Source of the DNA: Enoplolaimus lenunculus
Taxonomy: Eukaryota > Nematoda > Enoplea > Enoplida > Thoracostomopsidae
Reading direction: 5' to 3'
NCBI GenBank assembly: GCA_030248215.1
Contig: JASANG010001835.1
Coordinates: 49,138-113,137, forward strand
DNA: 64,000 bases
The notes beneath the pieces were generated by a model. That model ran no database searches. It was not told the DNA's origin and saw nothing but the letters and a program-made list of their open reading frames with translations. The first letter of the stretch is position 1. Every line of letters begins with the position of its first letter. The translations under genes were made by a program, and so were the position numbers. This document shows, piece after piece, positions 18,197-29,518 of this stretch.

Positions 18197-19628
18197 GCTC
18201 ATGTAAAGATCGAGCGCAGAACGTTTGTCCGTGCGACTAGAATAGAATAAGCTTAAGTTTTAGACTATTTTTTTGCTTGGCTTAGGATTTTACACTTATT
18301 CTTAGGCTTAGAAATAAACTAATTCTTACGCTTAGGCTTAGGCTTAGGAATATGCTCATTCTTACGCTTTAGGTTTAGGCTTAGGATTAGGAATATGCTC
18401 ATTCTTACGCTTTAGGCTTCGTCTCCGGCTTAGGCTTAGGCTTAGGCTTAGGAATATGCTCATTCTTACGCTTTAGGCTTCGGCTCAGGCTTAGGCTTAG
18501 GCTTAGGAATATGCTCATTCTTACGCTTTAGGCTTCGGCTCAGGCTTAGGCTTTAGGCTTAGGCTTAGGAATATGTTCATTCTTACGCTTTAGGCTTCGG
18601 CTCAGGCTTTATAGGCTTAGGCTTAGTCTTGGAAATATGCTCATTCTTACGCTTTAGGCTTCGGCTCAGGCTTTATAGGCTTAGGCTTAGTCTTGGAAAT
18701 ATGCTCATTCTTACGCTTTAGGCTTCGGCTTAGGTTTAGACTTTGGAATATGCTCATTCTTACGCTTTAGGCTTCGGCTCAGGCTTAGGCTTAGGCTCAG
18801 GCTTAGGCTTAGGCTTAGGCTTAGGCTTTGGAATATGCTCATTCTTACGCTTTAGGCTTGGGCTTAGGTTTATGCTTAGGCTTAGGAGTATGCTCATTTT
18901 TACGCTTAGGATTAGGCTTAGGCTTAGGCTTAGGAATATGCTCATGCTTACGCTTTAGGCTTCGGCTTAGGCTTAGGCTTAGGCTTAGGAATATGGTCAT
19001 TCTTACGCTTTAGGCTTCGGCTCAGGCTTAGGCTTAGGCTTAGGCTTAGGCTTAGGAATATGCTCATTCTTACGCTTTAGGCTTCGGCTCAGGCTTAGGC
19101 TTAGGCTTAGGCTTAGGAATATGCTCATTCTTACGCTTTAGGCTTCGGCTCAGGCTTAGGCTTAGGCTTAGGAATATGCTCATTCTTACGCTTTAGGCTT
19201 AGGCTTAGGCTTATGCTTAGGCTTAGGAATATGCTCATTCTTACGCTTTAGGCTTCGGCTCAGGCTTAGGCTTAGGGCTTAGGAATAGGAATATGCTCAT
19301 TTTTACGCTTAGGCTTAGGCTTAGGCTTAGGAATATGCTCATGCTTACGCTTTAGGCTTCGGCTTAGGCTTAGGCTTAGGCTTAGGCTTAGGAATATGCT
19401 CATGCTTACGCTTAGGCTCCGGCTCCGGCTCAGGCTTAGGCTTAGGAATATGTTCATTCTTAAGCTTTAGGCTTCGGCTTAGGCTTTTGCTTAGGCTTGG
19501 GAATATGCTCATCCATACGCTTAGGCTTAGGCTTAGGCTTAGGAATACGTTCATCCATACGCTTAGGCTTGGGCTTAGGCTTACGAATATGCTTATAATA
19601 CTGTTCCGCCCCTGTTCATTACATTGGC
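18197..19628 (-). repeat. Telomere-like MITE with a 1.3-kb internal TTAGGC minisatellite
   Basis: The terminal arms are those of the 8816 family: CATGTAAAGATCGAGCGC on the left, and CTGTTCCGCCCCTGTTCATT then ACATTGGC on the right. Between them about 24 higher-order units of ~45-60 bp repeat. Each is GAATATGCTCATTCTTACGC, TTTAGGCTTCGGCTC, then 2-7 copies of AGGCTT. Hexamer number varies between units, consistent with unequal crossing-over or slippage. The 17-bp TTGTCCAAAACCAAAT[CT] occurs on both sides of the element. Short frames rich in Leu/Arg or Lys/Pro here are artefacts. Confidence 0.75.
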
Positions 19629-19977
19629 ACAAACAGCTGTTAATTATTTTTTTACTTATCGCCAAAAGTTGTCCAAAACCAAATTGAAACGTCTAAAAAT
19701 CAAAAATTTCACAACACTTCGCATATATCAATAAATCTAAGGTAACTTTAAAAATTTTAATAGGAATTTATACTCCACCCATCTCCCAGTGAAGTGACGC
19801 TTTCAAATATACTTGTATGTTTTTGTCGCTTAAACTGCTGTTTTATTCAAAGCTTTTTTATGCCCCAAATGCTTATTAAGACGTACCAACGATCGCTTTA
19901 AATGCACTGGCTTCCGATTCCGAACAGTCACACGTTTTCAATTTAGTCATGGATTAACACAAATCTGTGATACCAAT

Positions 19978-20478
19978 AGGGTTGCGCTATACTTGTCGTT
20001 TAGCAGCATCTGTCATTCGTATGACGCCGTCCATCACCGTACCACGCGGTATCGTACGTGAGTATTTCGCGTACGATACTGCACCGTGACGAACGGTAAC
20101 GGACAGCGGCGTACGGGTAGTGGAAGCGCAATACAGGTGACGGATAGCGCCGTACGTGTGAAGGACAGCATTAAAATAATTGATAGTAGACTCGCCGTGC
20201 GTAGCCGAACGCTACCGCACACAGCCATTCGACACCGCACGCTGCTGGACGTTGCCGCACAACGACGCGCGGCAACAATAAAATTTGCATCAAAAATTGC
20301 CGCATGCCGCTGCGCGCTGCCAAATATAATTTTGCCAACATTTTTGTTAGCAATACGTAGCGGCGTACGGCAGCACGCAACGGCGTTCAGCGGCAAGTGG
20401 CAATGTGTGGCGGCGTGCAGCGGCACGCGGTGGTGCGCGCCAGCGGACGGCAGAGTCCGGGACAGTATAGCGCAACCA
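19978..20478. repeat. CG-rich MITE, longest copy
   Basis: About 500 bp from AGGGTTGCGCTATACTTG to TATAGCGCAACCAG. The interior is rich in CGTACGGC and GCGGC motifs and locally GC-rich. Open frames on both strands here (up to 166 codons) follow from CG-rich composition and have no recognised homology. Confidence 0.6.
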
Positions 20479-20499
20479 GTAACAAGCTTCACATAAATA

Positions 20500-21600
20500 C
20501 CATTAATTATTTTTGTTATACAATTTAACGACATGGCCTATAATCGGAAGATAAATCTGTTGAAAACTTGTTTCTGCAACAAGTTCTGACAGCCATTAAT
20601 TGCTGAAAAGTGGAAAAACAGTAAATGTTGCTCGAGCGCAGTGTAAGCGCAACGTTTTTTGTTTATTTAAAGATTTTAAATTTTTATTTGAGCTAAAATT
20701 GTTTTTGGAGTCTGGAAATTGTGTATTTAGAACGCTAACTATTATGGCATTCGCAAACGGATTGGTCAACTTATAAACGACATTGGTCTCTGATATTAGG
20801 CGTTAAAACTTCAGATTGGTTAGCTGAGAAATAGCTGCGGTTTAGTCTACTGATGCTATTTACAATTTTAACTGCAGTGATCCAGGAGATGTAAGGAGGT
20901 AAAGATATCTTTTACCTGGCTCGCGCATTACCCGCGCAAATTATTTTTACCCACGATAAACCCAGCAGTGGGTTCTTAGGAATTTTGGAGCACGAACAAT
21001 GCATGTTTATATTACAAGATTAAACTATGGAAAGTTAGGTACGCAGCGGCGGATCCAGGAATTTCTGACGGGGGCGCGGTTTCAAATGTTCGGAACTAAA
21101 AAATTGTAATGTAGAGGGACCTTATCATTTTATCATCAAAAAGTTTTCTGCGGAGAAAAAAATGTAAGGTAGGGACCTTACCATTTTATCACAAAAAAGT
21201 TCAAAATTTTAAAGAAAAAACAGCGGATGCTCAAATTTTTTTAAGATTTAGGATGATGATTGTTATTTTTTATTTTAAATCGAAAAATTATGCCCTGCCA
21301 AAAAATGGTGAGTCAAATTGAGTTACTTCAAATTAGGAGCAGAACAATAACGGCGTTACTGGTGTTTCTTGTGAGCATTTACTTGTTTTTGATATGGCTC
21401 TTAATTTAAAATTTAATTTAACTAATAAAACAAACTTTATAAAAACTAAATTCTTTATTTATGAGTTTGCTTAAAACTTAATTCTGTTAATGGACAATAT
21501 TTTCTAAATTAGGTGAAACATGTACCATATTATAGATGCTTGCATGCCTACTAAAAGCTTAACGCTAAACCTTAACGTAAGTCTAACCCTTAAATTAAGC
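20500..21600. other. No gene recognised upstream of the GPI-type gene
   Basis: AT-rich. Contains a short CACTGCAAAAAATGG-family end at about 21295-21320 and two imperfect copies of a GGGACCTTA(T/C)CATTTTATCA segment at 21116-21200. Confidence 0.4.
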
Positions 21601-21639
21601 TTCCCAGCTTCAATTCCCCAGCACAAAAATCTCGTATAT

Positions 21640-21647
21640 TATAAATA
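21640..21647 (+). promoter_or_regulatory. TATA box of the five-exon GPI-type gene
   Basis: TATAAATA followed by GG, 57 bp upstream of the ATG at 21704. The spacing is right for a short 5' UTR, which supports the tiny first exon. Confidence 0.5.
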
Positions 21648-21703
21648 GGTTACAGTCTGTTATCAATCAATATTTGCTACGATTCGATATAAAATTTGTA
21701 ATT

Positions 21704-24700
21704 ATGAAAATTTTGCTGTTGCTGAGTAAGTTTTCTGAAATACAACATGTTTACTGTCTAAAAACATAAAATTAAATTATAGCTTAACTAAACTTGAATA
21801 TTAGTCTAAATAGTTAAACTTAAATGGCTGGACGGACTAACTAAACTAGAATTTTAAGTTTTACTTAAACTAACGTGTTTTTTTAAATTTAACACGAGTT
21901 TAAGTAAACTTATTTTGAGTTCAAGTAACAAATGCAGCGTTGTTATTAGGTGCATCTAAAAGTTCATTACGTTTAACTAAACCTGAAAATATGTAAGATT
22001 TTAAATTAGTTTAAGCCTAAACCTACTTTTTAGTTTAGTTAATCTAGAAAGTTAGTTTAGTGCTGGTGGGTTTGCATAAGCGTAAATCAAGTTAGTTTAA
22101 GCTTTTAGAGACTACGCAGCGAGCAGGGTGCGTCTGTAGTTGTGAGCACGAACAAAAATTGTGCAGTTTATGTGCAGGATATTTACTCAAACAGATATTC
22201 ATTAATTGCAATTGCCCTAACCAACATAGTTGTTTCTGAACGACGGGTGAAAAAATCATAAACAATGCACAGTATCAAGCTAACTGACAATATTACATTT
22301 GTAGTCAATTCACGTTATGTTATACCGAGTCGGAAAATTTTTTCACACACAAAAAAAAGTATTTGTGAATTTATTCAGAAAAGTATTTTCTGTGGCAAAT
22401 CTGACAAGTTTTTCTAAGATTGAAAACAATTTTGCAGAAAAAATAACTGGATAACGTTTGTTTTCAACCTTTATTTCAAAAGTTTTCTGAAATCTTTTCA
22501 GTTATAACAGAAATACTTTTCAAGTGCACGTTGCTAATTATATTTCTTAAATGTAAGAATTGTTCTTAAATGTAAAAAATATTATTTTGAGTGTTACCAT
22601 GTGAAATTTTACTACCTAAGCGACACTGAAACCTTTCCCGAAACAGGCAAATTTTTTCTAAAGTTGCTGACACATTCCATAGATTCCCTGGCCAAAGGCG
22701 GTGAGTCTAGACGATAGTACCCTGTTCGCCGTTCATAGTTGAAATTGATTGTATGTCAACTGATAGCTTGAATTGAAGTTACAATTATTGTGTTGTACAC
22801 TGTACTTTTGCAATAAAATAAAATTTACTTCTAAGACGTTTTTGCCAATGTAAATAACAGGTGCGGAATAAATTTACTAGCATATTTCTAAGCCTAAACC
22901 TATGCCTAAGCCTAAGCGTAACAATGAGCATATTCGTAAACCCAAGCCTAAGCCTAAGCCAAGAAAATATATTAATCCAAAGCTTACGCTTTACTCCATT
23001 CTAGACCCACAGAAAAACGTTCCTTCTCTGATCTTTACATGGGCCGACGTTTTCGAGTTGTTTCAGTTTCACAAATGAATTGATAAGATCAAGGAAAAAT
23101 CCTATACTCTCGGTTGACCTTAAAATCGACGCTTTTACAAGCTACATCGCAACTTTTGGCCTTTATCTCGCTGCTGTCAAGAAACAAAGCAATTTTCGGT
23201 TCAGACACAGCAATGTACAAAAGAGCATGATGCAACCGTAGGTGAAAAACACCGGAGCCGCAGGCAGACCTCTGGTTGTACCCTGCAAAAGAGAAATAGG
23301 GTATACATCCAATGCTGAAACTTCTCCAGAAAAGAAAGAAAAAACAACCTTAAATGCTTCAGAATAACCTAATGAATCTTAGAGGTCGAACAATTTTTCT
23401 CGCTCGTTACGCTCACTACTGAACCTTTTCACTTTACACTCACCCGAAATCAGTGCAAGAATGCTTGAATATACAGCAGCAGTCGGAAACATTACGATGA
23501 AAAATCATGCGAGCTGCAGATAAATAAACCACCGAATATCTGATCTATCAGATCGTACACGTGTATAAAAATGCACTGTTTTTAGGTTTGGTCAAAATGT
23601 CATCGAGTGTATGCTCGCCACAAGAAGAGCAAGAAATATCAAAATGTGCTCAACCGTTGTACGGAGTAATGCAGATTGATCCAAAACACTTTGAAGCGTT
23701 CAAAAACGATGCCCAAAATTCTGGTCAACCTTATTACGGTGGTAACCAGTTCGAAGTGGCCGGAGCCCAAACCAGAACTGGATACAGCGGTTTTCAACAG
23801 AGCGTACAACAACAACAACAACAACAGGTACCAGAAAAAACGGTTCGAGAGCATATTCAACAATTTGCGCAGTTTAGCCGAAGTTACGTACACGATGTAT
23901 GCCAGTAAGTCACCCATATATGCAATTTTTATATCAAATTTTAGTTAGGCTGTAAACATAATACGAAATTAAGTTCAGTCTCTAGAAGTGTATCAAATTA
24001 CTAGCTTTGTAATTTTTATGTTAAAGCTGGAATTCTCCACATACGAATTTTGGGCAGCGTTCCAATAGATTTTTATTCACGTTACGTACGTAAATGTATC
24101 GTTTCTGATGTGTTTTATATATCTGCAGAAGCACAACAGCTTTTTAAGTAGCAGTTGTTTTTTAATTTTGTTTATGTAATATGAGTGGTCCAGGCAACAA
24201 TTTAGTCTAAGGCCCGAGAAGCCTTACATTGTATGTGTGACAGAAAAAATATGTAAAGTCAATCAGTTCAATAGTACTTTAGCATAAATACGAGTGATGG
24301 TATAAACTTTTTTGCCTTTTCTAAAACTATTTTCCAGCAAGTTAAAATACCGGAGCCGGATGTCGATTTATTGCCGGAGCCGGAGCGGAATTGTGCCGGC
24401 TTCAAAATCAATACATCTTTTTCAAAATTTTACACCTATAATTTTCATCAGCCAATGAGGAAGCGGCTGCAATAAGTTCAGTGAAAGTTGCATGGTTATT
24501 CACACATGTGAACTAAATTTTTAGCTATGATTTTTAATGAATTATTTGCAGATGGAAGTTTTTTGAACGGAAATTTGGACAAGACTTGCAAGTGCAAGTT
24601 GCAGCTGCAAGTTCGCGCAGCAAAAACTTGCACGTGTGAATAGGGCTTAACTGTTGCTGTGTGTTTCGTCTGTAGAAAATACAAAGAATTCGAAACGTGT

Positions 24701-27700
24701 GTTCAACCATATCGTGCGAATTGCATTGACACTACGGAAGACGCCAAATCGCAGTCGGCCGCAATCGCAAACGGTCTGAAATTTGTTTGCGGTGATAATT
24801 ACGACGGTAATATCCTAGGCTTGTCACCAGATCAGCATGTTGGGAAACAAAGCAAATTATATAAGGGGGGCATACAGCCCATTTCTCAAGATTTGGCTGG
24901 ATAAAACTTTTTCGGTGGGTGACGAGAATTTTTCTACGCGTCCGAGTCGATTGCTAGCGTATTCTGTCTAACACGTTATGACTAATTTTTAACCTTAATA
25001 CGCTAAGTACAGTTGCTCAATTCCAAATTTAAGCAACAATACTTACAAAAATTCAGTCGCTAAATTTCGAAGTATAAGAAAAAAGTCGTATTCACACGGG
25101 CAAGTGTTTGCAGCAAATTCTTACACGTGCAACTTGCATTCGCAAGTTTCGTCACAAAGCAGTTTCGAAGTTCTTGCAGCTTCAAATAATTGAGTGAAAT
25201 TCATGCCATTAAAAATTAAAATTCGCCCTTGTGAACGCAGTTGCGAGCCACTTGAATTTCTTGCACCGGCATTTTGATTGGTCGATCCAACACTGCGTTG
25301 TTGTTCGCTTCTTGAATTAATTCAGAATTTTTTAATTTATTCAAAAAGCTTAAATTAATTCAAATATCAAACTTGTTTGATATTTCGCAACCTTCGGCGA
25401 TATGACGTTATTATTTTTACATTTTAAGCACTAAATAAAAAGTGTACAGTTATGTAAACGTTTTCAAGTCATGACGTTTCGAGTGAAACCTTCCTCAAAC
25501 CCTATTCGCACGTGCAAGTTTTTGCTGCGAGAACTTGTAGCGGCAAATTAGAACTTGTAGCGGCAAATTGCACGCAGAACTTGCATTTTTTGACCAATGC
25601 AAAGAATAAGGGCGGAACTGTATTATAAGCACGTTCGTAAGCCTAAGTCTAAGTCTAAGTCTAAACCTAAGCGTAAGAATGAACATATTCCTAAGCCTAA
25701 GCCTAATCTTAACCCAAGCAAAAGAATTAGTGTAAAGCTTAGGCTTAAATAGTCCTATGGAAAAAGGTTTCCGCCCATGGTCTTTACATGGCCCATTTTT
25801 CATCAGCCAATGAGAAATTAATGAAATAAATTCATTGAACTGGCATGGTATTGACGCATGCGAAATAAATTCCTAGCTTTGATTTTTTAAGGAATTATTG
25901 GCAGCTGCAAGTTTTTCGAACTGGATCTTGGACAAAACTTGCAAACGCATGTTGCAGCTGCAAATTCTCGCAGCGCAAACTTGCACGTGTGATTAGGGTT
26001 TTACGTGTGAATGTTTCTTTGCGCTCAAACAATCCGCATCAGCCTTATTAAATCCTGAAAACAGATTAAGTGGAAAAGCAATCAAAATCACTTCGAAACA
26101 AGTCAGTTCTGTCAAAAAAAGAATATAAAAAAGAATGGTGTTGGGTTCAGCAAACATGAGTTGAATTAATAATAAAGAACAGACCGTAACCGAATAACAA
26201 GGGATACCCTCTGGAGAAGCAAACTAAATATCAGTTACCCCCTGTTATTTGGGTCACTACTGCAAACAATTCTTTAGTAATATATACGTATTATTGGCAG
26301 TTAATTACACTGCTAAAAATGGTGAACCAAATTGACTCTCTCCGAATCAGGCTACACGGGACAACACAAACGGATTGACTTGGCACTGCTGGTCCAAAAA
26401 TCGACCATTTAATACTTATATAGAAGTCTGAGAGCTCATTATGACGTATAGCCGCCAGTAGAGCCTATTTCCGAGCGACTCAATTTGACTCACCATTTTT
26501 TGCAGCGTAGTTATTGAACTCTGCAATCAATATCGGAATTTTTTAATATTTTGTCGTTTTCCAGATGCAATGAAAAATTTCGAATGTTTCTCGCGTGTGA
26601 TGTTAGATCGCGAAAGTTGGGAATGCCATAGAGTAATGGCGAACGGAATTCGTGATGTCAACAGTGACATTTTTTCGCTTACAACCACACCGAAATCGAA
26701 TCAGTTTGTTGCGAGCCGATTTTCGAACTTACGCGCTGATACACCAACCCCTGATTACGATCAACAATCGTGCAGGTAAAGTTTACAGCTAATTTGTAAT
26801 TGAATAAAATTGCTTGACTCCATAAATGTGGTATATATTTTTTTGAAACCAAATTAATTTAATCACTACACTGTAAAAAATGGTTGGCTTTTACTGGCTA
26901 CACAAACTGAGTCAAATTCGACTCCGCCAGAGTCAAATTCGACTTACTGAGCGATTCGGTGAATCGAATTTGATTCTGGTGGAGTCGAATTTTGGCTCAG
27001 TTTGTGTAGTCAGGAAAAGCTTATTTTGGAGAGAGTCAATCTAACTCACCATTTTTTGCAGTGTACCGGTATCAGAAACGAAAGTATTTTCCCGATCACT
27101 ACACTCGCTCGTCAATAAACTTTTTGACGTCGTTTTTCGAAACGTTATTCGTGGCTAAGGCCAAATGAACAGTTAAGTAAGGGTTTCGATACATGTTTTG
27201 TCCTTGGTGGGTTTTGGCTAAATTCGACATGATATATTTGAAAATACCAGAACATGATTGAGTATTGTTGCAGTAAAAGCGACGCGTTGTTGCGAAATAT
27301 ATATTCATTGGTAAACAAAAGAGTTTGAAGTATTCAAATTAATTTTCAGCGGTGCCAAACACACCATTCGGATCAAATAAACTTTTCCTCCGTATATATA
27401 ACACAGACATCAATTTACTTGTTTTGTTGTTTTCGTATTATTTTCTTTGTTTGTGAATTTCGTATTACTTAATTTCTTATCTTAAAAGAATTAATAAAGT
27501 TTTAACTTGACTTCAGTACTGAAACAGCGAGTTCGACGGGCTTCAACGTACAAACTCAGAGATCGATCCTGCAGACTAAGACCAGTAAGGGATGAACTCG
27601 CCTGGTCCTCTAGTCACATATCCCTACCCCCATTATTTGGGTGGTTTACAGTAAAAGTTTGCATTCACACCGTAAAAGTTAACTTTTATCCACCTAAGTG

Positions 27701-28355
27701 ATTTGACGTACTCAAAGGATCGCGACAGTGCAATTGGATAAAACAAATATTTCTGTGTGGGAACAGAATACCTGTTTGATCACGCATCTGTACACAAACC
27801 ACTTGACTTCCTAAACTGGTAAAATGGCTATTAAATTAACCCCTTCTCACATTGAGTTGCCTATAGGCAACTGAGCACAGTGTATATGCGGTAAATAATA
27901 TATATCGCACCGTGTTTAATAATTGGAACACGGATACATAGTACTAAATCACCACAAGACGTGAAAGCCCCCTCGGGCTCGAGCGTCAAGCTCCTATAGC
28001 TGAGCGGTAATGGTATACGCCTCCCACTCCAGTCACCGGAGTTCGAATCCTAGCACAAAAGTATGTCTTCGGGGAAATAAGAAAATATTCATGTGAGAAA
28101 GGTTTAAACACCAAATATGTCGAAATTTATTTCAATTGCAGAGTAATGCAAGACTACTTGTCATGCTTACGATTCCCAATGTTTCGCGAATGCGGTGACG
28201 GGGCGTGGCAGTTAACAAAACAAGTCGTTGGGAAACCAAGCGAGTTAGCGCTAAAAGACTGCCCTCTGTCCGGATCCATGATCACACCTCATACGGTTGT
28301 TGTCATTTTTGCTGCATTCATCAGCGTTGCATTATTGCTGTTTATTCAGAACTGA
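21704..28355 (+). CDS. Cys-rich secreted protein with C-terminal GPI-type tail (five exons)
   Basis: Exons are 21704-21725, 23586-23904, 24676-24806, 26565-26775 and 28142-28355. Phases agree and the sum is 299 codons including TGA. Exon 1 is only 22 nt (MKILLLL, donor GTAAGT) and with SLV from exon 2 forms a short signal peptide. Exon 2 has two Cys, a Gly/Tyr/Gln-rich linker and seven Gln near residues 83-90. Exons 2-5 then show C..Y..FETC, ANC, FVC, ECFSRVM, WECHRVM, SCRVMQDYLSC and RECGDG. This spacing resembles nematode CPG4/DUF19-type extracellular domains, by eye only. The C-terminus has small residues PLSGS, then 19 hydrophobic residues ending FIQN, typical of a GPI-anchor signal (a transmembrane end is the alternative). 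An alternative exon-3 donor exists at 24791. Confidence 0.65.
21775..22120 (-). repeat. AAGCTTAAACT-rich dispersed repeat, copy B
   Basis: Inverse copy of 9890-10310 (shared TAAACTAGAATTTTAAGTTTT, ATATGTAAGATTTTAAAT and CAAGTTAGTTTAAGCTTTT, each with small changes). It lies in intron 1 of the GPI-type gene. Confidence 0.5.
22345..22598 (-). repeat. Dispersed repeat, copy B (pair of 2056-2300)
   Basis: Shares AGAAAAGTATTTTCTGTGGC and CTTTTCAAGTGCACGTTGC with the 2056 copy in opposite orientation and ends ATTATTTTGAGTGTT. Confidence 0.5.
22843..23045 (+). repeat. Telomere-like GGCC-ended MITE with 8-bp TSD
   Basis: Flanked by a perfect GACGTTTT duplication at 22835-22842 and 23046-23053. Ends TGCCAATGTAAATAACAGG and (complement) GGCCCATGTAAAGATCAG. 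Interior CCTAAGCCTAAGCG blocks. This copy best defines the target-site length for the family. Confidence 0.7.
23227..23283 (-). repeat. Very short hAT-like CCGG element
   Basis: GATGCAACCGTAGGTG to CTCTGGTTGTACCCTG: essentially just the two inverted ends of the CAGGGTACAACCGG family. Confidence 0.45.
24427..24650 (-). repeat. CTTGCA-family MITE, partial
   Basis: TTTTCATCAGCCAATGAGG to AACTTGCACGTGTGAATAGG. It is inside intron 2 and ends 25 bp before the exon-3 acceptor of the GPI-type gene. Confidence 0.6.
25087..25290 (+). repeat. CTTGCA-family MITE, partial
   Basis: GTATTCACACGGGCAAGTG to TTTTGATTGGTCGATCC. Closest to the copy at 10558. Confidence 0.5.
25497..26004 (+). repeat. CTTGCA-family MITE with nested telomere-like MITE
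   Basis: Ends CCCTATTCGCACGTGCAAG and CTTGCACGTGTGATTAGGG are inverted. The body is split at ACTTGCATTTTT by the element at 25591-25793 and resumes with TTTTTCATCAGCCAATGAG, the sequence continuous in other copies. Confidence 0.7.
25591..25793 (+). repeat. Telomere-like MITE nested in a CTTGCA MITE
   Basis: TGACCAATGCAAAGAATAAG to TGGTCTTTACATGGCC, flanked by CATTTTT on both sides (7-8 bp duplication). Interior AAGTCTAAGTC and CCTAAGCC units. Confidence 0.7.
26182..26266. repeat. 85-bp MITE of the GTAACCGAATAACA family
   Basis: CCGTAACCGAATAACAAGGG to CCCCCTGTTATTTGGGTCAC, a near hairpin. A second near-identical copy is at 29519-29597. Confidence 0.5.
26307..26507. repeat. Palindromic TA-flanked MITE
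   Basis: CACTGCTAAAAATGGTGAAC to CACCATTTTTTGCAGCG with TA on both sides. Ends 57 bp before exon 4 of the GPI-type gene. Confidence 0.6.
26869..27063. repeat. Palindromic TA-flanked MITE
   Basis: CACTGTAAAAAATGGTTGGC to CACCATTTTTTGCAGTG with TA on both sides. It is in intron 4. Confidence 0.65.
27840..28103 (+). repeat. piggyBac-like MITE carrying a tRNA-like sequence, copy 2
   Basis: Flanked by TTAA (27836-27839 and 28104-28107). Ends CCCCTTCTCACATTGAG and CATGTGAGAAAGG. Cargo AGCTCCTATAGCTGAGCGG to GTTCGAATCCTAGC is in the plus orientation. It ends 38 bp before exon 5 of the GPI-type gene. Confidence 0.65.
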
Positions 28356-28364
28356 TGCACAAAG

Positions 28365-28370
28365 AATAAA
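28365..28370 (+). terminator. Polyadenylation signal of the GPI-type gene
   Basis: AATAAA ten bases after the TGA, followed by TAAATTC. The short 3' UTR is consistent with the compact 5' UTR. Confidence 0.5.
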
Positions 28371-28642
28371 TAAATTCACTTTTAAGCTAAGTGTATTGCA
28401 ATCAAAAGTGTGTGGTTTTGCTTTATAGTCTTCCGACTTTACACTGTAAATTCCGATGAGTTTACTAATCGATTATGAATTATTTTAAAAGCGTCAGTAC
28501 CTTTGTAATACTGTATTGACCCGAATAAGAGGGGGGATAATAAGAGGTGGTCTCCATTTTGAGTCCCAATCAATACGAGTCCGTATCCCTAATAAGAGTC
28601 CGTAATCGGATAGAGTCCCGAAACCCTTATTAGAGTCCATAA

Positions 28643-29278
28643 TGGGTCATCCACGTTATACTGTCTACGCTACTGTAAAAAATTGTCCCCACTTACGAGC
28701 CCCTCACTTTGTAGTTGTAGTGTTACTAAATGACATGTCCAAATGTCACCCATATCCTGTATAGACCTTCCGGACAACTCGCATACCCTCTAAACAGCAT
28801 ATACTTTGTCACATTGCTGTCCATACCCATGCTACACTGTCGATGCGTCATATGAAGGACAACTGTTTTGTCCCGAGTCTGTCAGAACAGACTCTGTTTA
28901 GTCATCTAAAGAGTCTGTTTCAAGGGACTCTGTTTTACAGAGTCTGTCTGAAGGGACTATTGTAAAGCTTAATATTGAGTATGCCGCAACCATTGGCGAA
29001 AGAAGGGTGCAACTACCGTTGGGCTTGGTGTGCGACGTTAAAGGGTTCCCACTCGCCCGTCCTCCCCTGGGGGACAACAGTGTAGGGTTACGAAGCTATA
29101 TATTTACAGCCGAGCCGCCGCCCCCCCTCTCCGGTCACTACTGCCAAAACAAACTAGCTAGGTACACCTTGTGTAAAGTCTTAACATCGTAAGAACAATG
29201 TCGTTTTGTCCAGCCCTTGAAACCAGGGGTGTGGACAATTTTTTACAGTAGCGTAGACAGTATTACGTGGATGACCCA
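28643..29278. repeat. 636-bp element with 46-bp near-perfect inverted termini
   Basis: Left arm TGGGTCATCCACGTTATACT continues to TGTAAAAAATTGTCC. The right arm at 29233-29278 is its complement with a single change. The interior has several GACTCTGTTT and AGTCTGTC repeats. A diverged right arm recurs at 42308-42354. No transposase is seen. Confidence 0.65.
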
Positions 29279-29518
29279 TAAATATCTATTAACCCTAATT
29301 ATAGCGCATATATAAATGACTAGAGTACCAAACAAACTTGAGTTCAAAACTTTAAAGTGTGCTTAAGTTTTGAAAGTAACATTCCACAGTATAACCTTGC
29401 ATTATCGCTCATGCTTTTGATGCAAGGCAAAAAAACGTTTAATTCAACGGATAGTTGCAATACCGGATATATATCAGTAAGGAAGGGTGACGGACGGCTA
29501 GTTGAAAATAAAATAATA

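Noticed and set aside
18340-19610. CRISPR-like or true telomere array
   Set aside because: Units vary in length and hexamer count, the spacers are themselves repeated, and the block is bounded by MITE ends inside a chromosome, not at its tip.
20034-20534. Long frames (136 and 166 codons) on opposite strands
   Set aside because: They coincide with a CG-rich MITE and with each other. The composition explains the lack of stops.
23561-23596. Gene start at 23561 or Met at 23597
   Set aside because: 23561 is GTG, not ATG. An acceptor TGTTTTTAG at 23577-23585 and a signal-peptide exon at 21704 in the right phase explain the data better, though a 23597 start is not excluded.
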